Below are positions 1 through 5,410 of a DNA stretch of 8,166 bases, in pieces. The DNA comes from Bacillota bacterium (lineage in GTDB: Bacteria > Bacillota > Clostridia > Lachnospirales > Lachnospiraceae). The stretch spans positions 1 through 8,166 of the forward strand of contig JAEYWQ010000349.1 of assembly GCA_023428885.1 (NCBI GenBank), given 5' to 3'. Under the pieces are notes generated by a model that searched no databases, had not been told where the DNA came from, and saw only the letters and a program-made list of their open reading frames with translations. Made by a program: the position numbers and the translations under genes. Position 1 is the stretch's first letter. Each line of letters begins with the position of its first letter.

Positions 1-507
1 TATGCAGGTAGTTCACAAACAGTTGCAACTGCATTAAATAGAGTATGTAATATAGTAATTGGATATACCACAACTTATACTTGGGCTATACTTACGGCAT
101 TAGCAATTGACTTATCTACTATCTCTCCAAACTATACAACTGGCAGTTCAGTATATGAAATGGATGCAACTGCAACTTGGTTCCGTAAATATTGTATGGT
201 ATGGGATAATTATAGTAGTTCATATCGAGCAGGTTCTTCTGCTGGTATAGTAAACTATACATTAGAGGAAACAGCGCGTTATTTTGATAATGCAACAAAT
301 TATCCAAAGGTAGTACGTAAAACTACTTCTGGTGGAAAACAATCTCCACATTATGAAGATAACAACTATTTGATTTCAATCGCTAATAGTAGAATAAGTA
401 ATGGTAGTAGTCCATATATGGATGAGACAGGAAGTATTAGTTTCTCTTATAATTATAATACAGTAATTCTTTTGACTGAGGATTTATGGTACACCTCTCC
501 GTATTAA
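1..507 (+). CDS. 3' end of an unrecognised Tyr/Ser/Asn-rich protein, 5' truncated by the window edge
   Basis: The frame is open from base 1 with no stop until TAA at 505-507, giving 168 visible residues. The true start lies outside the window; the internal Met encoded at 160 is not needed as a start. The visible part is rich in Tyr, Ser, Thr and Asn, has few charged residues and two Cys (about residues 16 and 62), and contains one mildly hydrophobic stretch (about residues 16-40). This composition is common in exported or cell-surface proteins of Gram-positive bacteria, but no signal peptide or anchoring motif can be seen here. I do not recognise the family. The next gene starts 25 nt downstream with its own ribosome binding site, so the two are probably cotranscribed and may work together at the cell envelope (inference). 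Confidence 0.7.
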   Translation, partial: YAGSSQTVATALNRVCNIVIGYTTTYTWAILTALAIDLSTISPNYTTGSSVYEMDATATWFRKYCMVWDNYSSSYRAGSSAGIVNYTLEETARYFDNATNYPKVVRKTTSGGKQSPHYEDNNYLISIANSRISNGSSPYMDETGSISFSYNYNTVILLTEDLWYTSPY

Positions 508-532
508 AGGATAAAAAATAGTAGGTGATTGA

Positions 533-1225
533 ATGAAAACAAGAATAAAGGTATTAATAGCATCTATATTAGGAGTTATACTTTTAATGTACTTTTCGGT
601 ATATTTTCAAAAAGGAATTATACATGATAATGAATTTTTTCGTGTTACGAAAGAGAATGATATTAGTATCTTTTCAGGTCACTTAAATGGGTTAGAGGTA
701 ACAATTAGACTAAATGATAAAAATAATCAAATAGAATATATTACTAATCGTAGTAAAAAAGTATTTACTATTGATTATAAAGAAAGAATTTCTGGTTATT
801 ATAATGTGAAATTGAATGAGAATAATAAAGTATTATTTGTTGGCCAATATGACGTTAACAATGCTGAACAATTTAAACTATACGATGAAAAGGGAGAGTT
901 ATATGTTAGTGAGTCTCAAAGTTTTAACCAATTTGATGATAAATTAATAAATAATTCAGAATTAATTGTATATGAAATAGTAATTAGTCTTGCCTTAAAG
1001 GATTATAATACTGTTTTTCGTGGACAATTTTTTCCTTTTATGATAGCAACAATATTCATTGCATTGTTTATCTTAGATTTATTATCTCCGAAAATGTTCT
1101 ATAGATTTACAACAAAGTTTGATAGTAATTATAATAAATCAGATAATTTAAATCTTAATCATATTATTAGAATAGTTTTAACACTAATAATAGCCATATC
1201 ATTATTACTATTGAGTATTTTCTAA
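533..1225 (+). CDS. Uncharacterised membrane protein with three predicted transmembrane segments
   Basis: A 230-residue protein of unknown function. The start at 533 is supported by an AGGTGA-type ribosome binding site 5-10 nt upstream. The N-terminus has two basic residues followed by a hydrophobic segment (about 7-24), typical of a signal anchor. Residues about 30-160 form a polar domain with alternating hydrophobic and polar residues, probably beta-rich (for example around 53-60, 76-81 and 99-107). Two more hydrophobic segments follow (about 167-184 and 211-229), the last ending at the C-terminus. With a cytoplasmic N-terminus, the polar domain would face outside (inference). No catalytic motif is visible. 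It follows the preceding gene by 25 nt, which suggests an operon. A hairpin terminator lies about 115 nt past its stop. The call as a real gene is firm; the function is unknown. Confidence 0.8.
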   Translation: MKTRIKVLIASILGVILLMYFSVYFQKGIIHDNEFFRVTKENDISIFSGHLNGLEVTIRLNDKNNQIEYITNRSKKVFTIDYKERISGYYNVKLNENNKVLFVGQYDVNNAEQFKLYDEKGELYVSESQSFNQFDDKLINNSELIVYEIVISLALKDYNTVFRGQFFPFMIATIFIALFILDLLSPKMFYRFTTKFDSNYNKSDNLNLNHIIRIVLTLIIAISLLLLSIF

Positions 1226-1339
1226 AATATATATTTATGTCCTACATATTTGTTTTCGTAATGTAGCTAATAAATGTTCATTGAATATTTATTATGACAT
1301 TTCTTGTTGAGTTATATTCTGGATACTTATTCATTTGTT

Positions 1340-1370
1340 GGGGTATGATTCGACTGAATTATACCCCTTT
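1340..1370 (+). terminator. Rho-independent terminator candidate after the membrane protein gene
   Basis: A 12-bp stem pairs 1340-1351 with 1356-1367, with one G-T wobble and a GACT tetraloop. The outer GGGG/CCCC pairs are followed by TTT at 1368-1370. The T-run is short, so termination may be moderate. It lies 115 nt after the stop of the preceding plus-strand gene and before the IS66 remnant, and so would end the 1-1225 transcript. Confidence 0.6.
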
Positions 1371-1451
1371 GCTGTTGATTTATAATTAAAACTGGTATTT
1401 TAACACTAAAAAACAGACCCATGGGACATGAGGGCTTAAAGCCCTTTTGTA

Positions 1452-1716
1452 TAAGTCTTTAGCACCCTTCTGATGACGATTTTTCCTCCAAAATGGCTTA
1501 ATATATGTAAAGAAACCGGAGATTATTGCCCATCCAAAGCAAACCTTTACAACGATCGGAACGTTTTCCACAGAATAGAAATAGTGTACCTTTTTCAAAG
1601 GGGTTCTGATTATATTTATCACCAATGATCATTACCAAACCATCGATTCCTTTTCTCAAATCTACCGTATCACAGGCAAGGACCACACGGCGATTCGCTG
1701 CGACATCTTCAAGCAT
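1452..1716 (-). pseudogene. tnpB: IS66 tnpB (Orf2) remnant, frameshifted and truncated
   Basis: The start at 1716 follows AGGAGGT by 5 nt and overlaps the tnpA stop by 8 nt, the usual IS66 arrangement. The first 62 or so residues are clear TnpB: a TVDLRKGIDGL motif (18-27), then TLFLFCGKRSDR (44-55) and KGLLW (57-61). After that the frame degenerates and stops at 1498-1500 after 72 residues, whereas TnpB normally has about 110-120 and continues with LLYKRL and FQWPR. A -1-type shift brings in YIK...FWRKNR...AKDL down to about 1452, which resembles the lost FQWPR...EAK segment. The gene therefore appears to have suffered at least one indel and a deletion. TnpB is an accessory protein of IS66 transposition; this copy should be non-functional. 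Confidence 0.75.
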
Positions 1717-2098
1717 GTGATACCTCCTGAATGATTCTGGAAAGCAAGGAATCCGATATTTCATTCGTAATAGCTATTGTCATTGTAGCTGTTTTCAACA
1801 CAGCGGCAGGTGCAAAACTGCTCATCATATCCTTATGTTCAAGGGTTGCCTGTTGCCATGGAATTTCTGCGAAAGAAACACCCGTGTTATTCTGGGTGAC
1901 TGAAATCGATGAAGTATCTTTCGGCATTTGTTGGTATGTTTTCTCGCGTAATCTGCGTTGCCAGTAATAATAACTTTGCTCACAGATATCATTTTCTTCA
2001 AGCCAGTTTTTTGCTGATTGTCTCGCTGGACGTTGTTGACAAGATTGGAGAACTTTTCTCCAATGCTGATCCCTGACTTCATGAGTACACTGATCCAT
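1709..2098 (-). CDS. tnpA: IS66 accessory protein TnpA (Orf1), intact frame in a dead element
   Basis: A 129-residue protein. The start at 2098 is preferred over the longer frame (to 2137) because a strong AAGGAGGT lies 10 nt before it, inside the would-be longer coding region. Residues about 10-50 form a helix-turn-helix-like region with QSAKNWLEENDI and YYYWQRRL, characteristic of TnpA-type IS66 accessory proteins that end the helical block with a Tyr/Trp cluster. The C-terminal 30 residues (beta strand TATMTIAIT, then SDSLLSRIIQEVSHA) match the usual TnpA tail. It overlaps tnpB by 8 nt. IS66 transposition is known to need TnpA and TnpB as well as TnpC; TnpC is missing here, so the protein, if made, has no partner in this copy. 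Confidence 0.8.
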   Translation of the reverse strand: MDQCTHEVRDQHWRKVLQSCQQRPARQSAKNWLEENDICEQSYYYWQRRLREKTYQQMPKDTSSISVTQNNTGVSFAEIPWQQATLEHKDMMSSFAPAAVLKTATMTIAITNEISDSLLSRIIQEVSHA

Positions 2099-2172
2099 AG
2101 TTTTAGTACCTCCTTGAAAAAATCTGTTATTTTTCAAAGTATAGACTAAAACTTAATACAATGATAGGCGAG

Positions 2173-2187
2173 TAATTTGACGCTTAC
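2173..2187 (-). repeat. Surviving terminal inverted repeat of the IS66 remnant
   Basis: Read on the minus strand from 2187 it begins GTAAGCGTC, sharing GTAAGCG with both ends of the intact IS66 copy in this window. It sits 89 nt upstream of the tnpA start, as expected for an IS66 tnpA-proximal end. The flanking 8 bases (2188-2195, TTAAATTT) are the likely half of a lost target duplication. Confidence 0.65.
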
Positions 2188-2275
2188 TTAAATTTAGCAT
2201 CATTTTTGAAACCTAATCTAAAATTTGTATTAAACGTTATGTATTGATTGCAGTTCAAATTCATCTTCATCGGTC

Positions 2276-2413
2276 TCAAAAATTAATATGGAACATCAAC
2301 TTCAAAAAAACAAATGGTTGTATTGCTTTCGCTCAAGTAATTGCAATTGGCAAAATAGATTGATTATGTAATTCCATTTGTGAAATATACGAAACCTTGA
2401 GCGGTTGGTTCAT
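2276..2413 (-). pseudogene. Possible decayed short coding remnant
   Basis: An ATG at 2413 follows a GAGGA motif by 10 nt and opens a 26-codon frame (MNQPLKVSYISQMELH...) that ends in TGA at 2333-2335. Past this stop the same frame stays open for 18 more codons, to 2276. A frame change there would join it to an acidic tail (ETDEDEFELQ) ending in a stop near 2232. The pattern of an in-frame stop followed by a frameshift fits a degraded gene. Chance open frames in AT-rich DNA are a real alternative. No family is recognised. Confidence 0.22.
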
Positions 2414-2476
2414 TGACTTGTTTTCCTCAATAAAAATTACACTAACTATGCCTATTTTCTATGTAGTAAGGTAGCT

Positions 2477-2617
2477 TCAGTGGCTTTCTTTTTTATCAAC
2501 TAATTCAATAAACCGAAGAGCAAAATGAGTATATTCCTCCACATTGATGTTTGAACTATATACATATGTAGTTTCACCTTCATTCAGTGATAAGTTGCGA
2601 GTATTTGCATGCTCTGA
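2477..2617 (-). pseudogene. Protein-like 46-residue fragment without start codon
   Basis: The minus frame is open from 2617 (after an in-frame TAG at 2620-2618) to a TGA at 2479-2477. It has protein-like composition, including NLSLNEGETTYVYSS and EEYTHFALRFIELVDKKE, with an amphipathic helix pattern and a charged end. It has no ATG, GTG or TTG with a ribosome binding site, so it is either the 3' end of a gene whose 5' part was lost or a chance frame. I do not recognise the family. It reads in the same direction as the DUF2508 gene and lies beyond that gene's probable terminator. Confidence 0.3.
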
Positions 2618-2637
2618 CTAATAGCTTGCATGAAAAT

Positions 2638-2677
2638 AAAGCGTTACAAAGTCTAATATGGCTTTGTAGCGCTTTTT
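2638..2677. terminator. Strong 14-bp hairpin terminator, probably bidirectional
   Basis: Arms 2638-2651 and 2662-2675 pair over 14 positions, with one G-T wobble and a 10-nt loop. On the plus strand the stem runs into T5 (2673-2677). On the minus strand the far side reads TTTATTTT, so it can also stop leftward transcripts. With the IS66 copy removed, it would lie about 100 nt downstream of the DUF2508 stop codon on the minus strand and is the natural terminator for that gene (inference). Confidence 0.7.
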
Positions 2678-2757
2678 AATATGCATATTTTGCGTATGCC
2701 AGTAGGTGTATATACAGAATAATGCGTTGTGTAAGGAATTTATTCCTTTAAAATCTG

Positions 2758-2765
2758 TTTAGGTG
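2758..2765. repeat. Left 8-bp target site duplication of the intact IS66 element
   Basis: The sequence TTTAGGTG directly abuts the left IS end (GTAAGCGC at 2766) and is identical to 5397-5404 beyond the right end. Eight-base duplications are the known IS66 signature. Confidence 0.93.
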
Positions 2766-2790
2766 GTAAGCGCATAATTTCAGGGTGTAT
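2766..2790 (+). repeat. Left terminal inverted repeat of IS66
   Basis: It begins GTAAGCGCATAATTTCAGGG and matches the reverse complement of 5372-5396 at 23 of 25 positions; mismatches are at positions 9 and 23. It is the tnpC-side end. Confidence 0.92.
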
Positions 2791-2794
2791 ATCT

Positions 2795-2835
2795 AAAAAA
2801 GATTTCGGATCCATATGTTAGACTTCCGAAATCTT
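2795..2835 (-). terminator. Terminator of the IS66 tnp operon, overlapping the tnpC stop codon
   Basis: On the minus strand, arm 2835-2825 pairs perfectly over 11 bp with 2809-2799, with a 15-nt loop. The run of T6 (2800-2795) begins in the last stem pairs. The upstream arm encodes the last tnpC codons and the stop (2820-2818) lies in the loop. The compact layout ends the transcript inside the element and limits read-through to the neighbour. Confidence 0.8.
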
Positions 2836-4443
2836 CTCACTACATTTGTTGTTGCAAAGTTGCTGAACATTCTCATTCCAAGGGGCAAGTTTTGTAAGCT
2901 CCTGATCTGTCATGCTATTACTAGGTCGATGTTCAAATAAGAACTTTAAATATTCATATAGACTCAAATGATAAGCCTTAGCCATTTCGACGATGGTAAG
3001 AAATAATGAATTGGCTGTAGCACCATCCGTTGTATCACTAAATAGCCAATTTTTCCTCGCCACGGTTACTGGGCGTAATGCATTTTCGCTAAGATTATTA
3101 CTTAAACTGCATCGTCCATCTTCTAAATAAGTCATAAGAAAGTCTTGTCGATTTTGTATGTAAGTAATGGCTTTCTTAAGTTTAGCATTATTTCCTGGTT
3201 TGACTTGTTTTAGCCATGACAAAAAGCCCTCAATCACCGGTTTTTGGTCTTTGAGGCGTCGTGTATGAATTTGTGTATAAGAAAGTTCCTTTTCTTTATA
3301 AGAACGTTCATATTCAAAAAGCTTGTTGCAATACAAAACCCCTTGTACTGCAGGATGACTGTAGTCCTTTTCAGATCCTTTTGGAATGGCCTCTAGCAGG
3401 TATCTCCTGATATGGGCAAAACAGCAACAACGTTTGGTTTCCTCCACCTTGTTATAACCTTGATATCCATCAGCCATAAGATAGAATCCTGGCTCAGTCC
3501 CATCAAGGAATTGTTTTGCGTTTTCTCCAGCTCTTGTAGGAGTATAGTTGTACAGAATAATAGGTGAAAGCCCATCTTCTCCGGTACGCAAGACCCATAA
3601 GTAAGACTTTGTTTGCGCTCTGCGTCCCTCTTCTTTTAACACTTGGATTGGTGTCTCGTCCATCATGAAAAATCGTCTTTTTAGGAGCATGCGATGAAAG
3701 AAATCATACAGTGGCTGTAGGTACTCCATTGCGGCTGTAATAATCCAATGCGCCATTGATGTACGTCCTATCGGTGCATTTAGTTGCAGAAAATCCTGTT
3801 CTTGACGGTATAGAGGGATATATAATCCGAACTTTCGATAGCTGATATAAGCTAACAAGGATTCAGAAACATAGCTACCTGGAATTAATGCAGGGTTACC
3901 ATTATCTTTGATGAATTGTGGCTCTTCTGTCTCTTTGCAATTAGGGCAAGAATACGTCGTAGCAATATATTCAATTCGTTCTAGTTTTGGAGGAGTATAT
4001 ACAATCTCGCTTCGGATAACTTCAGTTCCGATTGGAACCATCTCAGTGCTGCAGATTGGGCAGATTTTATCTTCGTCTGAAAGAGTATCTACTGGAACTT
4101 GTCTGGTAGGTAGATTTTCAAACTGTTTCTCCAGAGTTACTTTGCTTTTACGAGGCTTCTTTGAAGTAACAGAAATGACTTCTGGTTCAATCAATTCCAC
4201 AGGTGGTTCTTCCTCCTCTGGCATCTCACCAAAGAGATTCAGCTGTCCATCCATATCAACTTTACGACGTTCACTGGAAGACCCAAAAAGTTTCTGACGG
4301 AACCATGCAAGTTCGGCTTTGAGATTATCATTCTCAGTCTGCTGTTTGGTAATGGTCTCATTCAGAGTTCTAATTGTTATATTTAGTTGTGAGATCATAT
4401 CTTTCAGCTCTAAAAATTGACTATCTCTACTATTAGCGGCCAT
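2818..4443 (-). CDS. tnpC: IS66 family transposase TnpC (DDE)
   Basis: A 541-residue transposase, normal for the family. The start at 4443 (MAANSRDS) is chosen because GAAGGAG lies 7 nt before it; a longer frame to 4509 has no such signal. Domains in order: an N-terminal coiled coil/leucine-zipper-like region (about 10-50) ending in the WFRQKLFGSSSERR motif typical of TnpC; an acidic linker (75-90); a zinc-binding domain with CPIC (C128, C131) and CPNC (C166, C169); and the catalytic core with D262 (MDETPIQV), D325 (MADGYQGY) and E453 (NNLSENALRP). The C-terminal IS66 segment follows (about 463-520, with KNWLFSDTTDGA and SLFLTIVEMAKA). The enzyme cuts and joins the IS ends; in the family it acts with TnpA and TnpB. 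All key residues are present, so it is probably active. Confidence 0.95.
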   Translation of the reverse strand: MAANSRDSQFLELKDMISQLNITIRTLNETITKQQTENDNLKAELAWFRQKLFGSSSERRKVDMDGQLNLFGEMPEEEEPPVELIEPEVISVTSKKPRKSKVTLEKQFENLPTRQVPVDTLSDEDKICPICSTEMVPIGTEVIRSEIVYTPPKLERIEYIATTYSCPNCKETEEPQFIKDNGNPALIPGSYVSESLLAYISYRKFGLYIPLYRQEQDFLQLNAPIGRTSMAHWIITAAMEYLQPLYDFFHRMLLKRRFFMMDETPIQVLKEEGRRAQTKSYLWVLRTGEDGLSPIILYNYTPTRAGENAKQFLDGTEPGFYLMADGYQGYNKVEETKRCCCFAHIRRYLLEAIPKGSEKDYSHPAVQGVLYCNKLFEYERSYKEKELSYTQIHTRRLKDQKPVIEGFLSWLKQVKPGNNAKLKKAITYIQNRQDFLMTYLEDGRCSLSNNLSENALRPVTVARKNWLFSDTTDGATANSLFLTIVEMAKAYHLSLYEYLKFLFEHRPSNSMTDQELTKLAPWNENVQQLCNNKCSEKISEV

Positions 4444-4470
4444 ACGTTTACTCCTTCTTTTGCTATATTT

Positions 4471-4479
4471 ATTATACCA
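4471..4479 (-). promoter_or_regulatory. Candidate internal extended -10 promoter ahead of tnpC
   Basis: The 71-nt gap between the tnpB stop and the tnpC start contains TGGTATAAT on the minus strand, a perfect extended -10 element, 27 nt before the tnpC start. There is no good -35 hexamer at 17 nt, which extended -10 promoters tolerate. It could give tnpC some transcription independent of tnpA-tnpB. This is a motif match only. Confidence 0.35.
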
Positions 4480-4514
4480 TAAAAAGGATAACAAATCCAG
4501 TAAAATCAAGGATT

Positions 4515-4859
4515 TCAGGCATGTTTTAGTGCCTTTGGCTGTTCAATTTCAAGGCCTGACATGAGCCAGTCGAATTGCTGCCAAGTGATCGTTTTTGCTT
4601 CACTACCATTTCTAGGCCAACGGTACCTGCCCTGGATCACATCGAGTCTTTTATAGAGGAGCACGAGACCGTCAGGCTCCTTAAGAAGAACTTTAATTCT
4701 ATCACATCTTTTTCCACAAAAGAGATAAATAGATCGACTATCTAGTTCATCTTTTAACTGATTAAGAACAATAGCACAGAGACCATCCAAGCTTTTCCTC
4801 ATATCTGTATAACCGGTTATAATATAGATGTTATCAGCAGAAGAAATGTCACCTAGCAT
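4515..4859 (-). CDS. tnpB: IS66 accessory protein TnpB (Orf2)
   Basis: A 114-residue protein, full length for the family. The start at 4859 follows GGAGGT by 7 nt; an upstream in-frame ATG (4874) has no ribosome binding site of its own. The family landmarks are all present in order: TGYTDMRKSLDGL (15-27), SIYLFCGKRCDRIKVLL (43-59), LVLLYKRLD (65-73), RYRWPRN (78-84) and FDWLMSGLEIEQPKA (96-110). It overlaps the end of tnpA by 11 nt, consistent with translational coupling. TnpB is required along with TnpA and TnpC for efficient IS66 transposition; its biochemical role is not settled. Compared with the broken tnpB at 1452-1716, this copy shows what that one lost. Confidence 0.93.
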   Translation of the reverse strand: MLGDISSADNIYIITGYTDMRKSLDGLCAIVLNQLKDELDSRSIYLFCGKRCDRIKVLLKEPDGLVLLYKRLDVIQGRYRWPRNGSEAKTITWQQFDWLMSGLEIEQPKALKHA

Positions 4860-5262
4860 GTATAACACCTCCAAGACATGTTAACATCGTTTCAACTAAC
4901 TGTTGATCGATTCCATGAAACAAACGAACCGTAGCATTTTCAAGTACAATTTCAACCGCAGGCTGTACCGTGCTAGTTTGACTTTCAAAGGATTTCATAG
5001 TTTCATTTACTTTCGTTGACAGACTTACATCTTCATGAACTAATTCCAGTTTAACAACTTCTTGCTTTAACTGAGACTTTTTTTCATCAGGTAAGGACTC
5101 TGGAATTACATTCCCTTTTTTGTGAAGACGGTTGATCCAGTTGTAAAATGTACTAGGATTAATATCATGGCGTTTACACCATTGATAATCTGTGAGTCCG
5201 CTATTGCGACACTCCATGATAAGTTGAAGCTTCTCATCAATAGACATTCTTTTTATTTTCAT
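4849..5262 (-). CDS. tnpA: IS66 accessory protein TnpA (Orf1), helix-turn-helix
   Basis: A 137-residue protein. The start at 5262 (MKIKRMSIDEK) follows a GGAGG by 9 nt; a longer frame reaching 5331 would run through the direct repeats of the leader and lacks a ribosome binding site. Residues about 7-48 form a helix-turn-helix of the IS66 Orf1 type (KLQLIMECRNSGLTDYQWCKRHDINPSTFYNWINRL), presumably for binding DNA. A polar, Lys/Glu-rich linker (50-100) follows, then the usual strand-helix tail (VEIVLENATVRLFHGIDQQLVETML). It overlaps tnpB by 11 nt. It is only distantly similar to the TnpA of the remnant at 1709-2098. Confidence 0.92.
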   Translation of the reverse strand: MKIKRMSIDEKLQLIMECRNSGLTDYQWCKRHDINPSTFYNWINRLHKKGNVIPESLPDEKKSQLKQEVVKLELVHEDVSLSTKVNETMKSFESQTSTVQPAVEIVLENATVRLFHGIDQQLVETMLTCLGGVIHAR

Positions 5263-5280
5263 AAATGTTAGCCTCCAAAA

Positions 5281-5332
5281 TAGAGTGAAATACTCGCATT
5301 CTCGCGAAAAAGTGGAGTAAAATGCTCGCATT
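5281..5332. repeat. Pair of 20-nt near-identical direct repeats in the tnpA leader
   Basis: Copies at 5281-5300 and 5313-5332 match at 17 of 20 positions, including the shared 3' half CTCGCATT, and are spaced 32 nt start to start (about three helical turns). They lie between the probable tnpA promoter and the tnpA start. Such phased repeats are typical of protein binding sites; TnpA, with its helix-turn-helix, is a candidate binder (inference). Confidence 0.6.
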
Positions 5333-5343
5333 TCCTACTAACG

Positions 5344-5372
5344 ATTATAAAAAGAAATATCATTAAATGGAA
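5344..5372 (-). promoter_or_regulatory. tnpA: Candidate promoter of the IS66 tnpA-tnpB-tnpC operon
   Basis: On the minus strand a perfect TATAAT (5349-5344) lies 17 nt after a weak -35 match TTCCAT (5372-5367) located at the inner edge of the right inverted repeat. It is 81 nt upstream of the tnpA start, with the direct repeats in the transcribed leader. The -10 is strong, the -35 poor. Confidence 0.4.
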
Positions 5373-5396
5373 TCCACCCTGAAATTAGGCGCTTAC
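5372..5396 (-). repeat. Right terminal inverted repeat of IS66
   Basis: Read on the minus strand it begins GTAAGCGCCTAATTTCAGGG, pairing with 2766-2790 at 23 of 25 positions. It is the tnpA-side end. Confidence 0.92.
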
Positions 5397-5404
5397 TTTA
5401 GGTG
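5397..5404. repeat. Right 8-bp target site duplication of the intact IS66 element
   Basis: TTTAGGTG, identical to 2758-2765. Removing the element and one copy restores a continuous sequence downstream of the DUF2508 gene. Confidence 0.93.
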
Positions 5405-5410
5405 CAAATT

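Larger units (their letters stand above)
1452..2187 (-). mobile_element. Truncated and decayed IS66-family element (remnant), lacking tnpC
   Basis: The element reads on the minus strand from its tnpA-side end at 2187. That end reads GTAAGCGTCAAATTA inward, matching the GTAAGCG start typical of IS66 termini and shared with the intact copy at 2766-5396. Inside are tnpA (apparently intact) and tnpB (frameshifted and cut short). There is no tnpC transposase and no second terminus or matching 8-bp duplication near 1380-1450, so the other two thirds are deleted. The left limit is set where tnpB similarity fades and is uncertain. The 1380-1450 flank carries a short palindromic GC-rich patch (GGGCTTAAAGCCC and CCCATGGG) of unknown origin. 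The TnpA and TnpB sequences differ strongly from those of the intact copy, so this was a separate IS66 subtype, not a duplicate. Confidence 0.8.
2188..2757. other. 570-nt stretch without an intact gene; traces of decayed coding and one terminator
   Basis: No frame here has both a plausible start with ribosome binding site and a useful length. Two minus-strand segments look like eroded coding sequence (listed separately at 2477-2617 and 2276-2413). A strong hairpin terminator lies at 2638-2677. A smaller perfect hairpin (AAGGAA/TTCCTT, about 2733-2749) lies close to the IS66 insertion point. No tRNA, rRNA, CRISPR or riboswitch pattern was seen. The stretch reads as degraded intergenic DNA between two IS66 insertion points. 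Confidence 0.5.
2766..5396 (-). mobile_element. Complete IS66-family insertion sequence (2631 bp)
   Basis: Both ends are visible: 25-bp imperfect inverted repeats (2766-2790 and 5372-5396, 23 of 25 matching) starting GTAAGCGC, flanked by a perfect 8-bp duplication (TTTAGGTG). Inside, on the minus strand, lie tnpA, tnpB and tnpC, the standard IS66 cargo, all in frame with good ribosome binding sites. The tnpC DDE residues are present. A rho-independent terminator overlaps the tnpC stop. The perfect duplication and intact genes indicate recent insertion and probable activity (inference). It inserted 6 nt (to the duplication) past the stop of the DUF2508 gene, so no gene is broken. Confidence 0.95.

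Noticed and set aside
119..307. 62-codon minus-strand open frame opposite the first gene
   Set aside because: The plus frame is open from base 1 to 507 and better supported; the minus frame has no ribosome binding site and is probably chance.
1260..1301. AT-rich hairpin (AATGT...ACATT with inner AATAAAT/ATTTATT) after the membrane protein gene
   Set aside because: Low GC, an internal loop and no T-run; the hairpin at 1340-1370 is a better terminator.
1430..1446. GGGCT/AGCCC hairpin followed by TTTT, as a terminator
   Set aside because: Only 5 bp with a 3-nt loop and no gene just upstream on the plus strand; more likely a leftover palindromic patch at the edge of the IS66 remnant.
1731..1967. 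78-codon plus-strand open frame
   Set aside because: It lies wholly opposite the IS66 remnant tnpA/tnpB, has no ribosome binding site and no family-like features; it is an antisense shadow.
2310..2403. Two interleaved 8-nt complementary pairs (ACAAATGG/CCATTTGT and CGCTCAAG/CTTGAGCG) that could form a pseudoknot RNA
   Set aside because: Eight-base complementary pairs are expected by chance in about 300 nt of AT-rich sequence, and no promoter, terminator or known RNA motif frames them.
3908..4297. 129-codon plus-strand open frame inside the IS66 transposase gene
   Set aside because: Antisense to the zinc-binding and linker part of tnpC, Ser/Gly-rich by codon mirroring, no ribosome binding site.
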